Shown here one piece after another: positions 27,851-40,583 of a stretch of DNA of 64,000 bases (the stretch's first letter is position 1; each line of letters starts with the position of its first letter). The DNA is from Terana coerulea. Lineage: Eukaryota > Basidiomycota > Agaricomycetes > Polyporales > Phanerochaetaceae. Location: assembly GCA_024811115.1 (NCBI GenBank), contig JAKOGH010000002.1:496001-560000 (forward strand), read 5' to 3'. The notes under the pieces are model-generated. The model was not told the origin of the DNA, did not search any database, and saw nothing but the letters and a program-made list of their open reading frames with translations. Made by a program: the position numbers and the translations under genes.

Positions 27851-28923
27851 TTACACCCATTGCTTCGTGCCAAAATGCGAAATGAAAGCACCGCTGTCCT
27901 TCTTCCCGCTGTTCTGCACGACCTTAAGAACCATCTTGACCGATGTCTCAGGCGTAAGGGGTTGGCCTTCCCAGTCGGGATAAACCTTCTTGATGGCCCC
28001 GATGACCTCAATTGCACGTTCGAGGTCCTCAGGTGTCGCTATCCCGCAATCATGCCGTGAGTCTTTTGGTTGCCAGATGCATGAATGAAGAATGAGGACT
28101 TACGGGGACGAACCGCCGTGTTCACCACGCCAGGGCTGATCGCCAGGAATGCGATGTCCTCGGCCGCGTACTGCGCAGCATACTTGGCCACCACCATGTT
28201 CACCGCCGCCTTCGAGATGCTGTACGCCGTGCTCCCAGGGAAGCCCGTCGCGAGTGTCAGGTCGAGGTCGCCCAGACCCGACGTGATTGTCACCACTCTC
28301 GTGGGCGCATCCGGAGTGGCGTTGCCCGCAGCGGCCTTGAGGAGCGGGAGGAATGCGTTGGTGGTGTGGATTACACCAGTGACATTCGTCTTGATCTGTG
28401 ATGAATGGAATTGGTTAGTATGCGGCGGCAGGAGGAGAGGGGCAGAAACGGACGTTGTTGTTAATGTCCTCCTCGAGCAGATTTTCCTCGCCCTTCGTGC
28501 CGTACTCCTCGAGCGTGTATTCGGTCCGCTCCCACTGGAGAAATGCCGCGTTGTTAAACAAGTAGTCAAGCGTCCCGCCGGTGATGCTCGACACTGCCTC
28601 TGCAGCGACCTGCACATTCGGTGCGTCAGCGCCGCAGTCCTAACCACGAAGAAGGACAGGCTTACCTTCAGGGCCTTGAAGTTCGTCACATCTGCTTCGA
28701 GGACGTGGACGTTCGGCCGCTCGCTCTCGAGGCCCAGGAGGGCGGTGGCGTTGGCTTTATTACGCACGAGGCCGAAGACGACGTTCGTGTCCACTGCGCT
28801 CAGCTGGCGAACGAACTCGAACTACAGGGCGAAGATCAGCCGGTTTCGTTGCTGAACTGGCTTCAGAGTGTGTATACGTACGCCGATGCCTCGCGAGCTG
28901 CCAGTGACGACGTATGAAGGCAT
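27851..28923 (-). CDS. Short-chain dehydrogenase/reductase (SDR), C-factor-like
   Basis: This is the intact sister of the SDR at 25729. Exons give MPSYVVTGSSRGIG, FEFVRQLS, VRNKANATALLGLE, VLEADVTNFKALK, LFNNAAF, IKTNVTGVIHTTNAFLPLL, TSGLGDLDLTL and YSISKAAVNM, then AISPGVVNTAVRP. The last exon starts RTPEDLERAIEVIG-like and ends AFISHFGTKQWV. The TGxxxGxG site, NNAA motif, Ser and YxxxK are all present, so it should be an active NAD(P)H oxidoreductase. The length (about 255 aa) is normal. The frame is clean, which makes it the reference for judging the shift in its sister. The pair arose by tandem duplication in the same orientation. Confidence 0.88.
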
Positions 28924-29017
28924 GCTGCTCTTGTTCTGTTTTGTGGTAGAGGTCGAGTTGCAGGGGGAAGAGATGAAAAGTCGGTGTTGTTGCTTTCAAC
29001 ACCCCTCCTTTCCCTAC

Positions 29018-29025
29018 CTTTTATA
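29018..29025 (-). promoter_or_regulatory. TATA box of SDR gene at 27851-28923
   Basis: TATAAAAG is read on the minus strand about 95 nt upstream of the ATG, conserved with the sister SDR promoter. Confidence 0.6.
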
Positions 29026-30193
29026 CCTTGCGCGCAAACGCATATGCCCTGATGTTTTCTCTTGTTTCCTGCTGCCAAACCAAAGTGTCAACGCGGTGAC
29101 GCAGTTTCCAACGCTCAGTATAGGAGAAACACGCGTAGCGCGGCGACATGATTGGTTAATAGAAATAAGACATGATACGCGCTTCGCGGACGCGTCGATG
29201 TAGGTCAATGTCGTATTCGAGTTTGTCTTACTCAGCACCGCGCTGACTCAGGATCGTCTTGGCCTGCCCCTGGATCCTCTCACCAGCTCCCACGGGGTCC
29301 CACCCCGGCGATTGATGCTCGAGAGCTGCGCAAGCTTATTGGAGTCCAGCAATCACCGACGAGATCGGGCATTTCTTCATCCCTAAGGTGCTCTTTTGCT
29401 ATGCCTAATGCACATATGCAACGCGAGCGCATGGGCGCACTTGCAAACCCCGCGATTAAACTAAGGAGCATGTGCCAGTATCCATGTAGATGCTTATGAG
29501 TGAGGTTTCCGCCGTTACCGATTTGTGGCCCGATTTTACCGAGTCGCCTATCGCGGAACTGTATCGTGCAGACTATAAATCGTAAAATGGGTCCTGCATC
29601 GGACACAGTGCAACTCTAATTAACCTACCATTGTCCCCGATGTGTACACCCAAAGAGCCTCCACATGCGGAAAAGTTCAAGTTGCTCTGGGAGTGCTTTG
29701 AACGCTAAAGGTCTGAGGTTATAGTACTGGCCAGTAATATTATTGACATGTTATCTTAACGTAGATCCGTACAAGTGTTCTTGAACTTCATTTATTCCTT
29801 AGTGATATGCGTCGAGGTCCACTCCAGTGGACCCTGCGAGATACAATTCGTCTCAAGCAGACTCATCACTTTGTCGACTGATTTCCACTGCGTTCCTGCT
29901 TCACCTAAACCTCATCCCGTTGCTCTGTGTGGTGCGTGATTCACGGACATCCTAGCAGAATGGGTGATGCAACGCTCGCTATCAGTGACGGTCAATCTGG
30001 CCGGCGAACGTTGAACGTTGAACAACGAAAGCTGCCTTTTTGGTAGCGCTGCAGAGCTTCCTTTGCTTAGTCAGCGGGAATTTCGAGCAGCTCGCTTTCC
30101 CGCCAACCTTATGGCACCCTGTAATTTGTTGCAAGTCCCACTTGGTCTCTCTGTCACCGGCAGGTTCTGCTATCCTCTCCATTCTTCCGCACC
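29026..30193. other. Divergent intergenic region
   Basis: Lies between the SDR (minus) and the G-patch gene (plus). No gene, repeat or RNA recognised. Confidence 0.35.
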
Positions 30194-32000
30194 ATGGGAC
30201 TTGCGGGAAGGAAAGAAAAGCAGCGCATTCCTGCAGACCCTCGGAATCTCTCCTGGGCGGATGGTATGTTCTCAATATTCGGTGCAGAAGTAAACCAATC
30301 ATTCAACCGCGCGGTACTGTGCAGATGCGACCAAATTCGGTGCGGCGTACCTCCAAAAGCTCGGCTGGTCAGCAGGGACTGGTCTGGGTACTGAGGGCGA
30401 TGGACGCACCAGCCATATCAAGGTGCACCAGAAGCTCGACATGCTGGGTATCGGCGCCGCACACCAAAGAGACCCGAACGGTCTGGCGTGGAAGCAAAAC
30501 AAAGATTTTGAAAACTTACTGAAGCGGTTGAATGGAGGCGTAGAGCAGGATGAGATGGGCACAAAAGTCGATGGCTTCGCGAGGGCAACTGAGGAGATGG
30601 CTGAAGAGACAGGCAAGAAGAGGAAGCGCGCTGAGGAGGATGTTAGGCACCAAAGATGATGACGGTGAAGAGGTAGGAGCTGAGCAAGGAAGAGAGAAAA
30701 GAGGAGGAAGAAAGAGTTGAAGGCGAAGGAAAAGGAGGAAAAGAAGGAGAGGAAGAAATTGAAGAAAGGCGGCCAAGGAGGGCAATCTGTCCGAGGACGC
30801 CAAACCTGCCGAACTACCGGTAATTTCTAGGCCTATGCCTCTGCGACCGTAAGTCATAACACAGTAATATGGCTTCTCTTATTTAACTAATCTTACGCGT
30901 AGAGTACGTGCCCACCGCGCCCGTTTCATGGCCTCCAAGAACATTGCCTCCAAGTCTTCTACCGCCATTGACGAGATCCTCGGCATATCTCGTTCTGGGA
31001 CTACAACCCCTTACCCAGTCTCTACCCCCGACACGCCCGCTCTGACCTCACTCGATCCCTCCTCGGGCAGCCCGTCTGAGGAGGATGTAAAGCTCCAGGA
31101 ACTCAAGACCTCGAGCAAGAGCGTCATGGACTACTTCAAGGAGAAGCTACTCGCAAAGTCCAACCCCTCCACGTTGGCATCCACCTCCTTCGTCACCACG
31201 TCCGCTTCAACATCTACATCTACACCTCGCTCCGCTGTTGACGACAACGACGATAGCTACTCTGACGGACCAGGAGGGCTCGGCCTGGGCGCCGCGCGCG
31301 GTCTTGGATTCTCGTCCAGCTCGCATGCGCTCGGCGGCGCGGGCAGCTCGACGATGGGTCTTGGCGCGTCGAAGCTGCGTGGAGTCACGTTCGCGGAGAC
31401 AATCGAAGAAGAGAGCGAGGCCAAAGGTGGTCTGGGCTCCCGACCTGCGTCGTCGTCCTCGTTTGCGCGCAGCACTATGGCGGCGATGTTCGCAATGGCG
31501 TCATCTTCCTCCAACGCAGGCGTGGGCGCAAGTGCTTTCAAGACTGTCGAGGCCGTGATTATGAAGGAGTCTGTAGCGGCGGAATCCGAAGCAGATGCAG
31601 GGGCTGCAGAGGGGAAAGTGAAGGACAAGAAGAACAAGGAAAAGAAGGATAAGAAGGATAAGGGCAAGAAACGCGAAGACGCCGTTGAGGCTCAGCCTGA
31701 GCAGAGCGGCGAGGCTAGCGAGACGAAGAAAGATAAGAAGAAAAAGCATGTACGCGATAGTCTCGTCGAGGGGAGCCGCTAGCTGGTAGGGATGAAAAGA
31801 AGAAGAAGAAGCGGAAAGAGAGATCGTCTGAACAGGAGGCAGACGCAGAGTCTATGGATACCACAGAGGCTCCAGAGACCTCTGAAACAGCCGAGAACGC
31901 GAAGACGAAGAAGTTGAAGAAAGCAAGACGCGAGGCAGAGGACCTCTCCGGTTCATCGCGAGAGAAAAAGAAGAGGAAAGAGAGCAAAGCCGACTCGTAG
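30194..32000 (+). CDS. PXR1: PXR1/PINX1-like G-patch protein
   Basis: This is a nucleolar G-patch protein of the PXR1 (PinX1) type. Family members help rRNA and snoRNA maturation and restrain telomerase, working with the Prp43 helicase. The start MGLAGRKEKQRIPADPRNLSWAD is typical. After an intron comes the G-patch (FGAAYLQKLGWSAGTGLG, TSHIKVHQKLDMLGIGA, RDPNGLAWKQN, FENLLKRLN). A Lys/Glu-rich stretch, a Ser-rich central part (MASKNIASKSSTAIDEILGI) and Lys-rich nucleolar-type blocks (KDKKNKEKKDKKDKGKK; KKKKKRKERSS) follow, to the stop at 32000. The frame shifts in the Lys/Glu-rich region (about 30640-30720) and near 31745-31790. These are low-complexity tracts, so errors or unrecognised introns are both possible. 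Confidence 0.78.
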
Positions 32001-32273
32001 TGATGCTTCTCACTAGCTGCTATATTCTTTTTATTGATTTGTGCTTCATGGATTTTTGCGTGTATTTCTTCGGGGACAACGACAGAACGTGCGATACTAT
32101 TCTATCGTAACTAGCGTGTATGGACACCGGACCGAAGTGGTGGAAAGACAACGTGCGATCTGAAACCAGTCAGATGTGCAGCGCAAACCCAGTGTACAAT
32201 AACCGTGAATAACGTAAGAGACGACGTGAGTTGTTCATAACCGTCATATGAGGACGGGAAGGGGAAGATCAAG

Positions 32274-35210
32274 CTAGTCCCATTGCACCCTCTTCGCGTA
32301 CTCTCTGATATTCGAGACGTACTGGTCCTTAATCTCGTCTACTGCCCCAGTGGCCACCTTCAAGATCAGCTCGTTCACTACCGTGTTGCCCAGAATGTCG
32401 ACATGGTCCGCCGTTGTACCGCCTCCTCGTGGGATGGTTGGGGAAGGGTTATGCGGAATCTGGAATACATGTGACTCATGTTACTGTTTCGAAGAAGAGA
32501 AAGACAGACCTCAACAGTCACGACCCTCATCCCCGCAGGGTTCCACCGCTTCCGATGCCAGCCGTCCACGCACATCGCGCCAAGACTGAGCAAGCTGACC
32601 GTGCCGTCGCCCTCGCCCATCTTCACGCCGTTCAGAATCTTCGGTGTAGCGCCGTTGTCCGTGTATTCCGCGTCGATCCACGACTTGCGTGAGAGGGGCA
32701 TGTCGAGCGGGGCGCGTGGCGTTAGGCATTCCGTCGTGTTGCCGCAGGTGGGGGCCGCCGCGTCGGGAGAGACCTCGTCGTACTCATACTCGCCACGGGT
32801 GTACCAGTACGAGCGCTCGGTTTCTTTCCCGTGGCCGTAAACGCAGTAGATTTTGGTGGTCGGCGCGTTAGGTAGTCTGCCCAATTATTCAGCACCAGTA
32901 TCGGCGTGAACCAGGGGGCAGTAGCACGCACTGCACCTCCAAAGGATTCGTCCACTTCCGGTGATCATGATCGTTCGCTTTGAGCTTTTCCTCGTCTCTC
33001 TCGATCCCAAACGAGTAATTGCTCGCCATCATTTTCTAAGTCGCCCGTTAGCCGGTCCTGAGTTCTGAGTCGACGCGTCTGGGCCCACCTGAAAGTGCAC
33101 CGGTGTATGTTCAAGGATCCACGTCCCCGCGGCATCTGCAGTCATATTCTTCACCGCGTCGTCATGCCCTAGTGCCTTCACTATCGAGTCGCGGAACCCG
33201 ATAAGTTCTCCGTGAGTATGATCCCTATTGTCGAAGTCATCTGGCGCAGAGGATGTGTTGCCCCAAACCGCATCACCTCCCTACAGTTCAACATATTTAA
33301 CATGACGAAAATCAATCAGGCAATGAACAGTCAAAGCAGGCTTACCTTGATCCACATACTTGCGCTCCCTGACCAGCTGTGGAACAGCTTGCGTCGTTCA
33401 TTCCTCGAGAAGAAGCGTTCCAGCACTGGAGCTTACTTCAATCGCGGGAAAGGAAGCTGTAAAGACTAAAATTTTACCATAGGCTCCTGCAGGGTGCATT
33501 TGAACGGTATCTTTCATCTCTCCGGAGAGGAAGGCTGCCATGGCTTTGGCCTATATTAATTGTCTCAGCAGGATTCTACGAGCTGAATGACGGACACGTA
33601 CGACGCCCTATAAGTTGTCAGTCTAAAATGTTGACGATGAAGAAATAAGAATGCTCACTAGATGTGTTCCTGCAATAGTGATCAATGCTTCAACATTTTC
33701 CTGAGCAACACATTGAGCTGTAGAGTCGAGACCTTACAGTGCAAACTCACCTCAACCCAGTTCGGCCCAGCATTTCCGCCAGTGGGAGATTCTATCCATT
33801 TGAAGCTATGTATTAGAAAGTTAATCCTAGATGAGCATATGGATATGCGATGATACTTACAAGTACTAGTCCTCGAACGTTACCATTAGCGACACCCAAA
33901 TGGCCCACGGCATAGCTCTCACCTACCAGGATAATCTGCGTATGCAAATTAGTGCGTATATGTACCAGACATGCGGTAAACACGCACAGTACTCCCCATG
34001 GAATGTGCCACCAGGACAACACGTTCATTCTCTCTCTTGCTACCGCCTAGTCAGTGGCTATACGGGTACAGATTGAATGCTGAGCGTACCGGAACCCCTC
34101 GATGGTTGCCTTCAGCTTGGAGAAGTAGCCATCTCTGACCTCCAAATTGTAATACGACAGCCGCCAGTCATAAGGCGCTAGGTGAAGATTGTTGGTGTCG
34201 TAATTGACCACGGCAAGGTTTTCGACGATCTTGGACCTGCTCGTGAAGACTGAGATCCGTCATGACCTCCGAATTACGCAGAACACGCACCAGAGCCAGT
34301 ATCCGTGAATAAAATTGCTTGCAGCATCGATTCCCTCTGCGGCCCGCACCTTAGCATGCGTCGGGTCGAGTCCCGTTATAGGGTCCAGTAAGAGGGAGTT
34401 CAGCCATTTGTCGCGGTTGAACGTGACTTGGGTGACCATGGAGAAACCTCCCCACATCTTCTGGCGAAAGAAGGGACGATACTCTTTCGCCGTTGACCAT
34501 GACTCTAAGCCCTGTGCATGTACTTCTATTCAAGACCCAGATATCGTTGAATGAGCGAATAACTCACAGTAGAGATGATGCCGGGGACAAGGATGACTGG
34601 ATGCTTCGCGCTCAAACCACGCTCCGCAATCGCCTCTCCCACTGTGAACTCCAGGCCATTCGTATTCAGCTTCCAAGGTTCGGGTATACTATTGCGTAGT
34701 CTTCGCCATTCATTTTCTACGATTGAGAGATCTAATGTCGGGAATTGCGGTAGTGTGAAGTCGAGCTCGAATTCGTCTAGGAGTAGTGCGAGGTGTGTTT
34801 GGAACTCGGTGAAGTCGGTGGGTTGTATGAGGATGAAACCCAAGAATATTCCAACTGAAATAGGTGTCATTTAAAACATGCATGGGCGTGAGCAAGTACA
34901 TTCAAGCCGCTGAAGTGGGGTGAAACTACTCACGCAGGATGCCCAGAGGAAAGAGGAACCGACGCGTCGTGTAGAACTTCCTTACGCCCTACACGCAGTA
35001 TTGGATGGACACATCGAATAAATAAGGATGCTCCGCGGAACGCACCTTCTTGAGCTCTCCCTTCCCAAGCTTGTCTATTTTCTCCCTCAGCTCATCTTTG
35101 AAATCTCGTACTTCACTCTCGGTACGCGCTCTCTGTCCCGACACTAGCGCAGAGTCCGACTCGTGGTGAACCTTCGGAGGCCGCTGGCGTACCGTCGACT
35201 CAGAGGCCAT
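32274..35210 (-). CDS. LRO1: Phospholipid:diacylglycerol acyltransferase (PDAT, LCAT family)
   Basis: This makes triacylglycerol by moving an acyl chain from a phospholipid to diacylglycerol; ER membrane. The start MASESTVRQRPPKV leads into a charged N-terminus and one transmembrane segment (VGIFLGFILIQP). Next come HPVILVPGIIST, LESW-(A)KEYRPFFRQKMWGG, DPITGLDP, VRAAEG, SKIVENLAVV, APYDWRLSY and VVLVAHSMGS (catalytic Ser). Further on are FKWIESPTGGNAGPNWVE, ITIAGTHLGVAKAM, MGEGDGTVSLLSLG (catalytic Asp) and TTADHVDILGN (catalytic His). The C-terminus is YAKRVQWD. Many short introns. The junction around 33810-34000 between HSMGS and FKWIE is not resolved by eye. All LCAT-fold active-site residues are visible, so the gene is probably functional. 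Confidence 0.9.
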
Positions 35211-35503
35211 TGTGCAGGAAGGCCTGTGAGTGCAAGACGAAGCCTGTGAGTGGTGGTCAAGGGTTGCAATGGTCAAGGGCAAGCTGGGTTGGGGTGAGCG
35301 CGCTCCCCAGTCGAAGAGCTGCGCTGGGTGACGACACGGCACACGAGGCGGCTATAAGTACCGCGAAACTGCTGTATTTCTAGTGTCTTCTATTTTGACG
35401 TGTTGGACAAAATGCGAGAAAATGTGTGGTCTCTAAATACGTAGTGACTACGAATGGGGAACCTATGTCGGAAGATATACATTGCTTGCTATGTACCAGA
35501 ACC

Positions 35504-36117
35504 TCATAACCGGTGTTGAGGGACGCGAGGTTCTGCATCATCCTCACGCAGAACCTTCCTCAGCATCGCCTCCAGTTTCTCGTCTAGATTCTCCATAATA
35601 CCTCTAAGTTCCTGAGTTGTCGTCTTTCCAACCGTCGAGCTGGGCAAGTCGTACAATATCCTAGTTCCACCGTCTGCAGTCTCCTGGACGAGGACCTTTG
35701 GGGGTACAACCAGCCCAGCAGTCATGTCTTGCCGGAGTATGGTCTTTCGCAATAAGAGGGTTGCCAAGGGTAAACACGATGGTCTCTTCAAACTTGCGTG
35801 CGCCGTCATGATATGCTTCCATCCAACGGGAATGAGATCCCGCTGCGAATAGCCTACAATCCAGGATCAACAAGCCGTATGCGGACGGGATATTAATGCA
35901 CTGACAGGAAGTCCCGCTTGCCTTCAGTCAGAGCATTGATGCCTTGCACCAGCTCTTTTTGCTTCTGGCCGTGGCTAGCAGTGTCCCAAGTGCTACTCCA
36001 GCCTTGTCTTTGTTCAGCTCGTCCTCGAGTGACGCCAAAACGCTGCGGATCGGTTTCGCTGAGCTGAGAGTGACCCCGCTGCGCGGTGTAGCTATAGACT
36101 TCCTTGACGACGGACAT
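35504..36117 (-). CDS. DUF302 family protein, frame broken three times
   Basis: First of three DUF302 (TT1751-like) genes here; molecular function unknown. Two exons with the intron at the same place as in the sisters (after GKRDFL). Blocks seen: MSVVKEVYSYTAQR, VTLSSAKPIRSVLASLEDELNKDKAG, LVQGINALTEGKRDFL, AAGSHSRWMEAYHDGA, TIVFTLGNPLIAK, TILRQDMTAGLVVPPKVLVQE and GGTRILYDLPSS. The frame is off by one at GGGG (plus-strand CCCC 36074-36077), at AAAAA (TTTTT 35956-35960) and by an extra base near 35743. The third is not a plain homopolymer change, so true decay is more plausible for this copy than for the others. It lies between PDAT and the carboxypeptidase, away from the other two. Confidence 0.68.
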
Positions 36118-36690
36118 GGCATAGAACGTCGAATAACGTCGAGGGTGCAGACGCGCACTAGTGCGTATAACTTGAGGGACTTGTGAGGGACCGTGGTGTT
36201 CGGCCAAAGGGCATAGCGTGACAAACTCAGATTTAAATCCGTGTGAGTGCGAGCGGCTGCGCTATCTCGGACACGTCGTAGCCATGATAATACAGTACTG
36301 AATGGGGCGTTCCAGATCATCACAATGATCACATCTATGTAAGCCCACCGTGGCGACATGCAGACAGTACTGTGAAGCGCACCTCAGTTCTCCCATTTCA
36401 GCTTTACCACGGATGTCATAACACGTTAGAAATGCCTTTCAACTTCAGCATGCGCAATGAGCCTGAAACGGAAAGCCATAGAACATCACGGCGCTGTCGT
36501 ACGAAGCAAGCGGTAGTTTTGCCTTGAAGGAAGTAAACATTGCCATGCGCACGAGTACTTCTATAATACAGTTGTTTGTATTGATCGCACAGTACAGTCT
36601 CCCGCCCTCTAAAACATGTGTTAAACCGAAACTGTGTAACAGACAAAAACATATATGACTTACCTCTCACTCTCTTTTTTGTGCATCAAT
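36118..36690. other. Intergenic stretch, nothing recognised
   Basis: Upstream of the DUF302 gene and 3' flank of the carboxypeptidase. No signature seen. Confidence 0.35.
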
Positions 36691-38741
36691 CTACGCCGAC
36701 GGCGAATCACGCTTACCCAATACAAAGGCGATCGTCTGGAAGGCCGCCCAGGGCACAAACTGCGGCGTCATGTGTCCGCTGTACGAGAACTCAACATCTA
36801 TACCCACCCGGTCAGCACGGTATCGAGCCACGAGAGCAAAGCAAAACCCACAGGTGAGCCCGCGCTCCTCGTGCATGTTCCCGAACGAGCCCATGTTGGT
36901 GACGATGAAGTTGTCGTCCTCGATCGGCGTCTGGAAGCCCTGCAGGCCGTTCCACGTCATGTTCTGGATCGCGATGCGCGTGCCCTCGGCGACGAGGATG
37001 AAGTCCGCGAGGCCGTGCACGACGGCGACGCGGTCGCTCTTCTCGATCACGTTCGGCATGACGCTCAGCATGCTCGCGACGGACTGGTCCTGCCCGCCGC
37101 GGCCCGTCGTCGCGTTGATGTACACGTTCGTGTTGGAGCACGTCTCCCAGTCGATGTGCGGCGCGTGGATCGCGTCCTGCACATCCGTGCGATTGAAGTA
37201 GATGAACTGCTGTGTTGACTGCGGGAAGCCGATCACGCTCCCTGCGCATCGGCGTTAGTGAAGGTGAAGACAAAAGTACGGTATAGGGGGCGTACAGAGC
37301 TGAGGGAACGTGTCTGACACGCGATAGACATCGAACACAGGGTTGATTATCGAGACCTGTCTTTGAATCGGGCTATGCATCCGACAGCTGGCCTGCACGC
37401 CGACCGCCTTCGTCACATTGTTGAATGTCGCGCCGGCAGGCAGGGGCAACTGGCCCTTGGGCGGGTACGTCACAAAGTCGTCGAGATACGTCGTGTAGCC
37501 ACACGTGTCGCTGATGTTCTGCAGCTGCGCGTAGAAGGAGGCATTGAACGGGAAGAGGTCCTTGTGCGCGAGTGCAAAGCGCAGTGCCGGGATCTCTTGC
37601 TGGACAAGACCCCAGGACAAGGAGGGGTCAGCAATCCAGATACCGTGCAACTTGAGCGCGAGCGACGATGGATGTTCGTAAATGAAATTGGCGATGTACG
37701 GGACATCTAGGTGAGATGTCAGCATTACGAATCACCAAAGATGAGGAAGAAGGGCGACGTACAAAAGCCAGCATACTATCCAGGCGCATATATCCAGTCA
37801 GTCCGGTGTTATGCAACGAAAGGCGCAAAGGTTGCTCACGCTTTCCCCGCTCAGCCAAAAGTCTGCGCCCTTGAGCTCCTCGAAGACATCGAGGAACTGA
37901 CCAAGGAAACCGACGACTTGCGCTGCCAGCTCGTCGTCGTTGGTGATGTTAGGCGTGCCTTGCGAGAATCCAGTCTGTCGAGACAAGAATTAGATCGCGG
38001 TATATGTAAGACAAGCGATGATCCACGTACACCGACGGGCTGCTCGACCCAGATGACGTTCGCGAGCTGCGTCCATGAGAACGGGTTTGGGGTTGGTTCG
38101 GATTGACCCCAAGACCATGCTGTAGAGGTTTGGTTACACAGATGAGCGAGCGAAGGTGAGATGTACTGACAGATGGGGCCATTTTCTTGAAGGAAACCTT
38201 CCAGAGAAGAGCAGCCGGGTCCACCGTTAGTCCAGAACAGGAGGTCGTTCTTGTTCGACGCGTTAGTTGTAGGCCAGAACCTATCATTGAGGTTGAGATG
38301 CAGGCAATTTGAATCCGATTAACACTACGTACCAGAAGAACAGCTTTCTTGTCTCGTTACGGTCTCCGGAGATTGGCATAAGACCCGCCCACGAATCACC
38401 AGCGTCGAAGTTGACTGTGTTCATACCACATCAGCGCCATCTCGTATGTCAATACCGTGCAAGCACTCACCGTCAGGAATCTTGGTCCCATCCACATGGA
38501 ACTGCTTTGCCTTTGGGTTGCGGAACGTAATAATAGGCTCGCGTTTGGTGTGTTGTGTGGACTCCGCCTGGGGCGGGCCCAAGAACGATTGCAGGTTCTG
38601 CATGTGCTCGACCTGGAAGTTGGCGGCCTCCTCGAGACCCTCCATCGCGCTGCCCTGCCATACCCTCGCGGTGGCATGGGTGGCGGCGAGTAGGGACGGT
38701 ACGAAGCAGAGTGCGGCGCGTAAAAGGTTGTGTAGGATCAT
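36691..38741 (-). CDS. Serine carboxypeptidase (peptidase family S10)
   Basis: This is a secreted or vacuolar exopeptidase that removes C-terminal residues at acidic pH. A signal peptide (MILHNLLRAALCFVPSLLAATHATA) leads into a propeptide-like stretch. Next are FDAGDSWAGLMPIS, LLFWTNGGPGCSSLEGFLQENGPI (oxyanion/substrate motif), IWVEQPVGV and the exon pair that splices to GESYAGFYVPYIANFI (catalytic Ser). HGLADFILVAEGT gives the catalytic Asp region and YSGHMTPQFVPWAAFQ the catalytic His. All three catalytic residues are in place. About eight introns; no frame break seen. A TATA-like box lies ~52 nt upstream. The vacuolar versus extracellular location cannot be decided from the sequence. Confidence 0.9.
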
Positions 38742-38792
38742 GTTGAGTGCCCCAGTCGAGTCTTGAGGGCAGAGTTAGGGAAAACTAGGGGC

Positions 38793-38800
38793 GTTATATA
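38793..38800 (-). promoter_or_regulatory. TATA-like box of the carboxypeptidase gene
   Basis: TATATAAC is read on the minus strand about 52 nt upstream of the ATG at 38741. Confidence 0.5.
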
Positions 38801-40504
38801 CGCGTACTGGCTTGGACAAGTGGTCATCTGAGCAGGGTGCAGAGGGATGGAAGAGAAGCGAGCAGGGAAGTGGGGGCGGTCCGCGCAGAAGTGGATGCGT
38901 ATACCGCATGGTGCGTTTGGCTGAAGGCAATATCACCGGCAATGGACTTCTTGATGACGGAGACCTAGGGTGCAGTAGCGTTGGCAGATAACGTTCAGAC
39001 GATCCAGACTACACAAGGAGATGGTGGTTGTGGACGAAGAAACGATCGCTCGTATGCATGTCGGGCGCTCGATCGCTTTCCTTTCTACCACCACCACCGC
39101 CGCCACTTCGCCTTGCAACTCACTAGAATCACAAATATGCTTGGCGTTCATTCACCTCCTTCCGCTTGCAAATCTGTTCATGCACACAATTACGACTGCG
39201 CAAGCAATTGAAGGAATCCCGGTCATACGAGGAGCTTCTGCTGATTATCGCCCACCTCCATGCGTCCAAGAACCCTTTCCTACTCCATCCCTACCTTCAG
39301 CGAGCCTTACCTTAGCCCGATGCTCTCACAGTGATTCGGACAGTATAGGATGATCCTCTACAATCCCGCAATCCTTCTGCGCCAGGCCGCGGTATGGATA
39401 AAATACGCCACCAGCGTTGATATGACCCTCGCTGTCGAATTGCTCAAAGCAGACGTGCTGTTATCCTGTTCCCCAGGTTTATTCCCAAGGATGCATGTGG
39501 CGTACGAGCAGGAGGCGTGGACACATGACGAATGCTGGAACGCCACTTCGTCAACGGCGCGGGGCATGTCGTAATGGAGGGCCGCTCAGCATCCGGTGCA
39601 AGGTCTAGACGTGAGTGGATTACTCATTTCTTTGCAGCAGCCGTATCTGAAGACTTTGCAGATGCAGTTTTCGCTAGTTCGCACAAATAGATGTCGTATC
39701 TTGCAGACTTTGCAGCGCGTGGAAGCATACGTATTCCTCGTTTGTTCTCTCTCTTAGCCCATGTTGCAATCGATTTGCTCGGTCACCTCCGCCAGAAGCT
39801 CGTGGAAAAGCATAGCGCAATGCGTACCTGGATCCACTGCCTACCCAAGACAATGGAAGTAGCACAGGCCAAAAACATCTTTGGGCAAATGCTACTGCGA
39901 ACGCCAGGAATGTATACGATCGCTTGAATCGTGCGTTGATCCTGGTCAAACAGGTTTATTGCAGACTCAAGACTCGGCCTGCAGGTTGTAACATCACCGA
40001 AGCCGCGGCGGCTCGCTCAGCCAACGAGGCCAGATACCAGTCAGACTATATGGCGTACATGGCCCTGTACTTCGACATTACTCATGTACGGGCCCCGTCA
40101 CTCGACCCAGTCTCGTTCGCGCCAGTCTGTCCTCGCTGCAATCATCTCTCGCGCCTATTCGTCAGAGATGTGCTCGTAAAACCGTCGGCACTTCCCGTCC
40201 CTCCCAAAGAGGCAGGCATGAGCTTTGTGGCTTCGCGAAGCGTTTGTGCTCTGCTGTGTTTCTCGAGACAACTCTTCGACTTGCCTTTTTTTTTCTGACA
40301 ATTTACAGAATACGTTTTGCCCCAGCTTCAGTATCACGCCTTCACCTGAGCAGTGCAATTCTATGGCGACATGATGTCCTAGTGTACGCACCGAACATGC
40401 TTACCCGCGCATGCTGACATGCACGGGGCGCGAGACGCGAGCACGCCCCGATCCCCACCAATATGGGAACCGAGCACGGTATGGCTTGCGGAATGTTGAC
40501 CGCA
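38801..40504. other. Divergent intergenic region, no supported gene
   Basis: About 1.7 kb between the carboxypeptidase (minus) and the MFS transporter (plus). Open frames up to 124 codons occur, but none has introns, motifs or a paralogue in the window. Confidence 0.4.
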
Positions 40505-40511
40505 TATATAA
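40505..40511 (+). promoter_or_regulatory. TATA box of the MFS transporter gene
   Basis: TATATAA followed by a C/T-rich leader, 73 nt upstream of the ATG at 40584. Confidence 0.6.
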
Positions 40512-40583
40512 CCCCCTCCCTGACCTGCTTTTCCTCCCCAAAGAATTCTATCGACCCCCGCATTCCCCGCGAAGACTCGGACA

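Noticed and set aside
39674..40391. Several ORFs of 70-124 codons between the carboxypeptidase and MFS genes
   Set aside because: No splice signals joining them, no motifs and no similarity inside the window.
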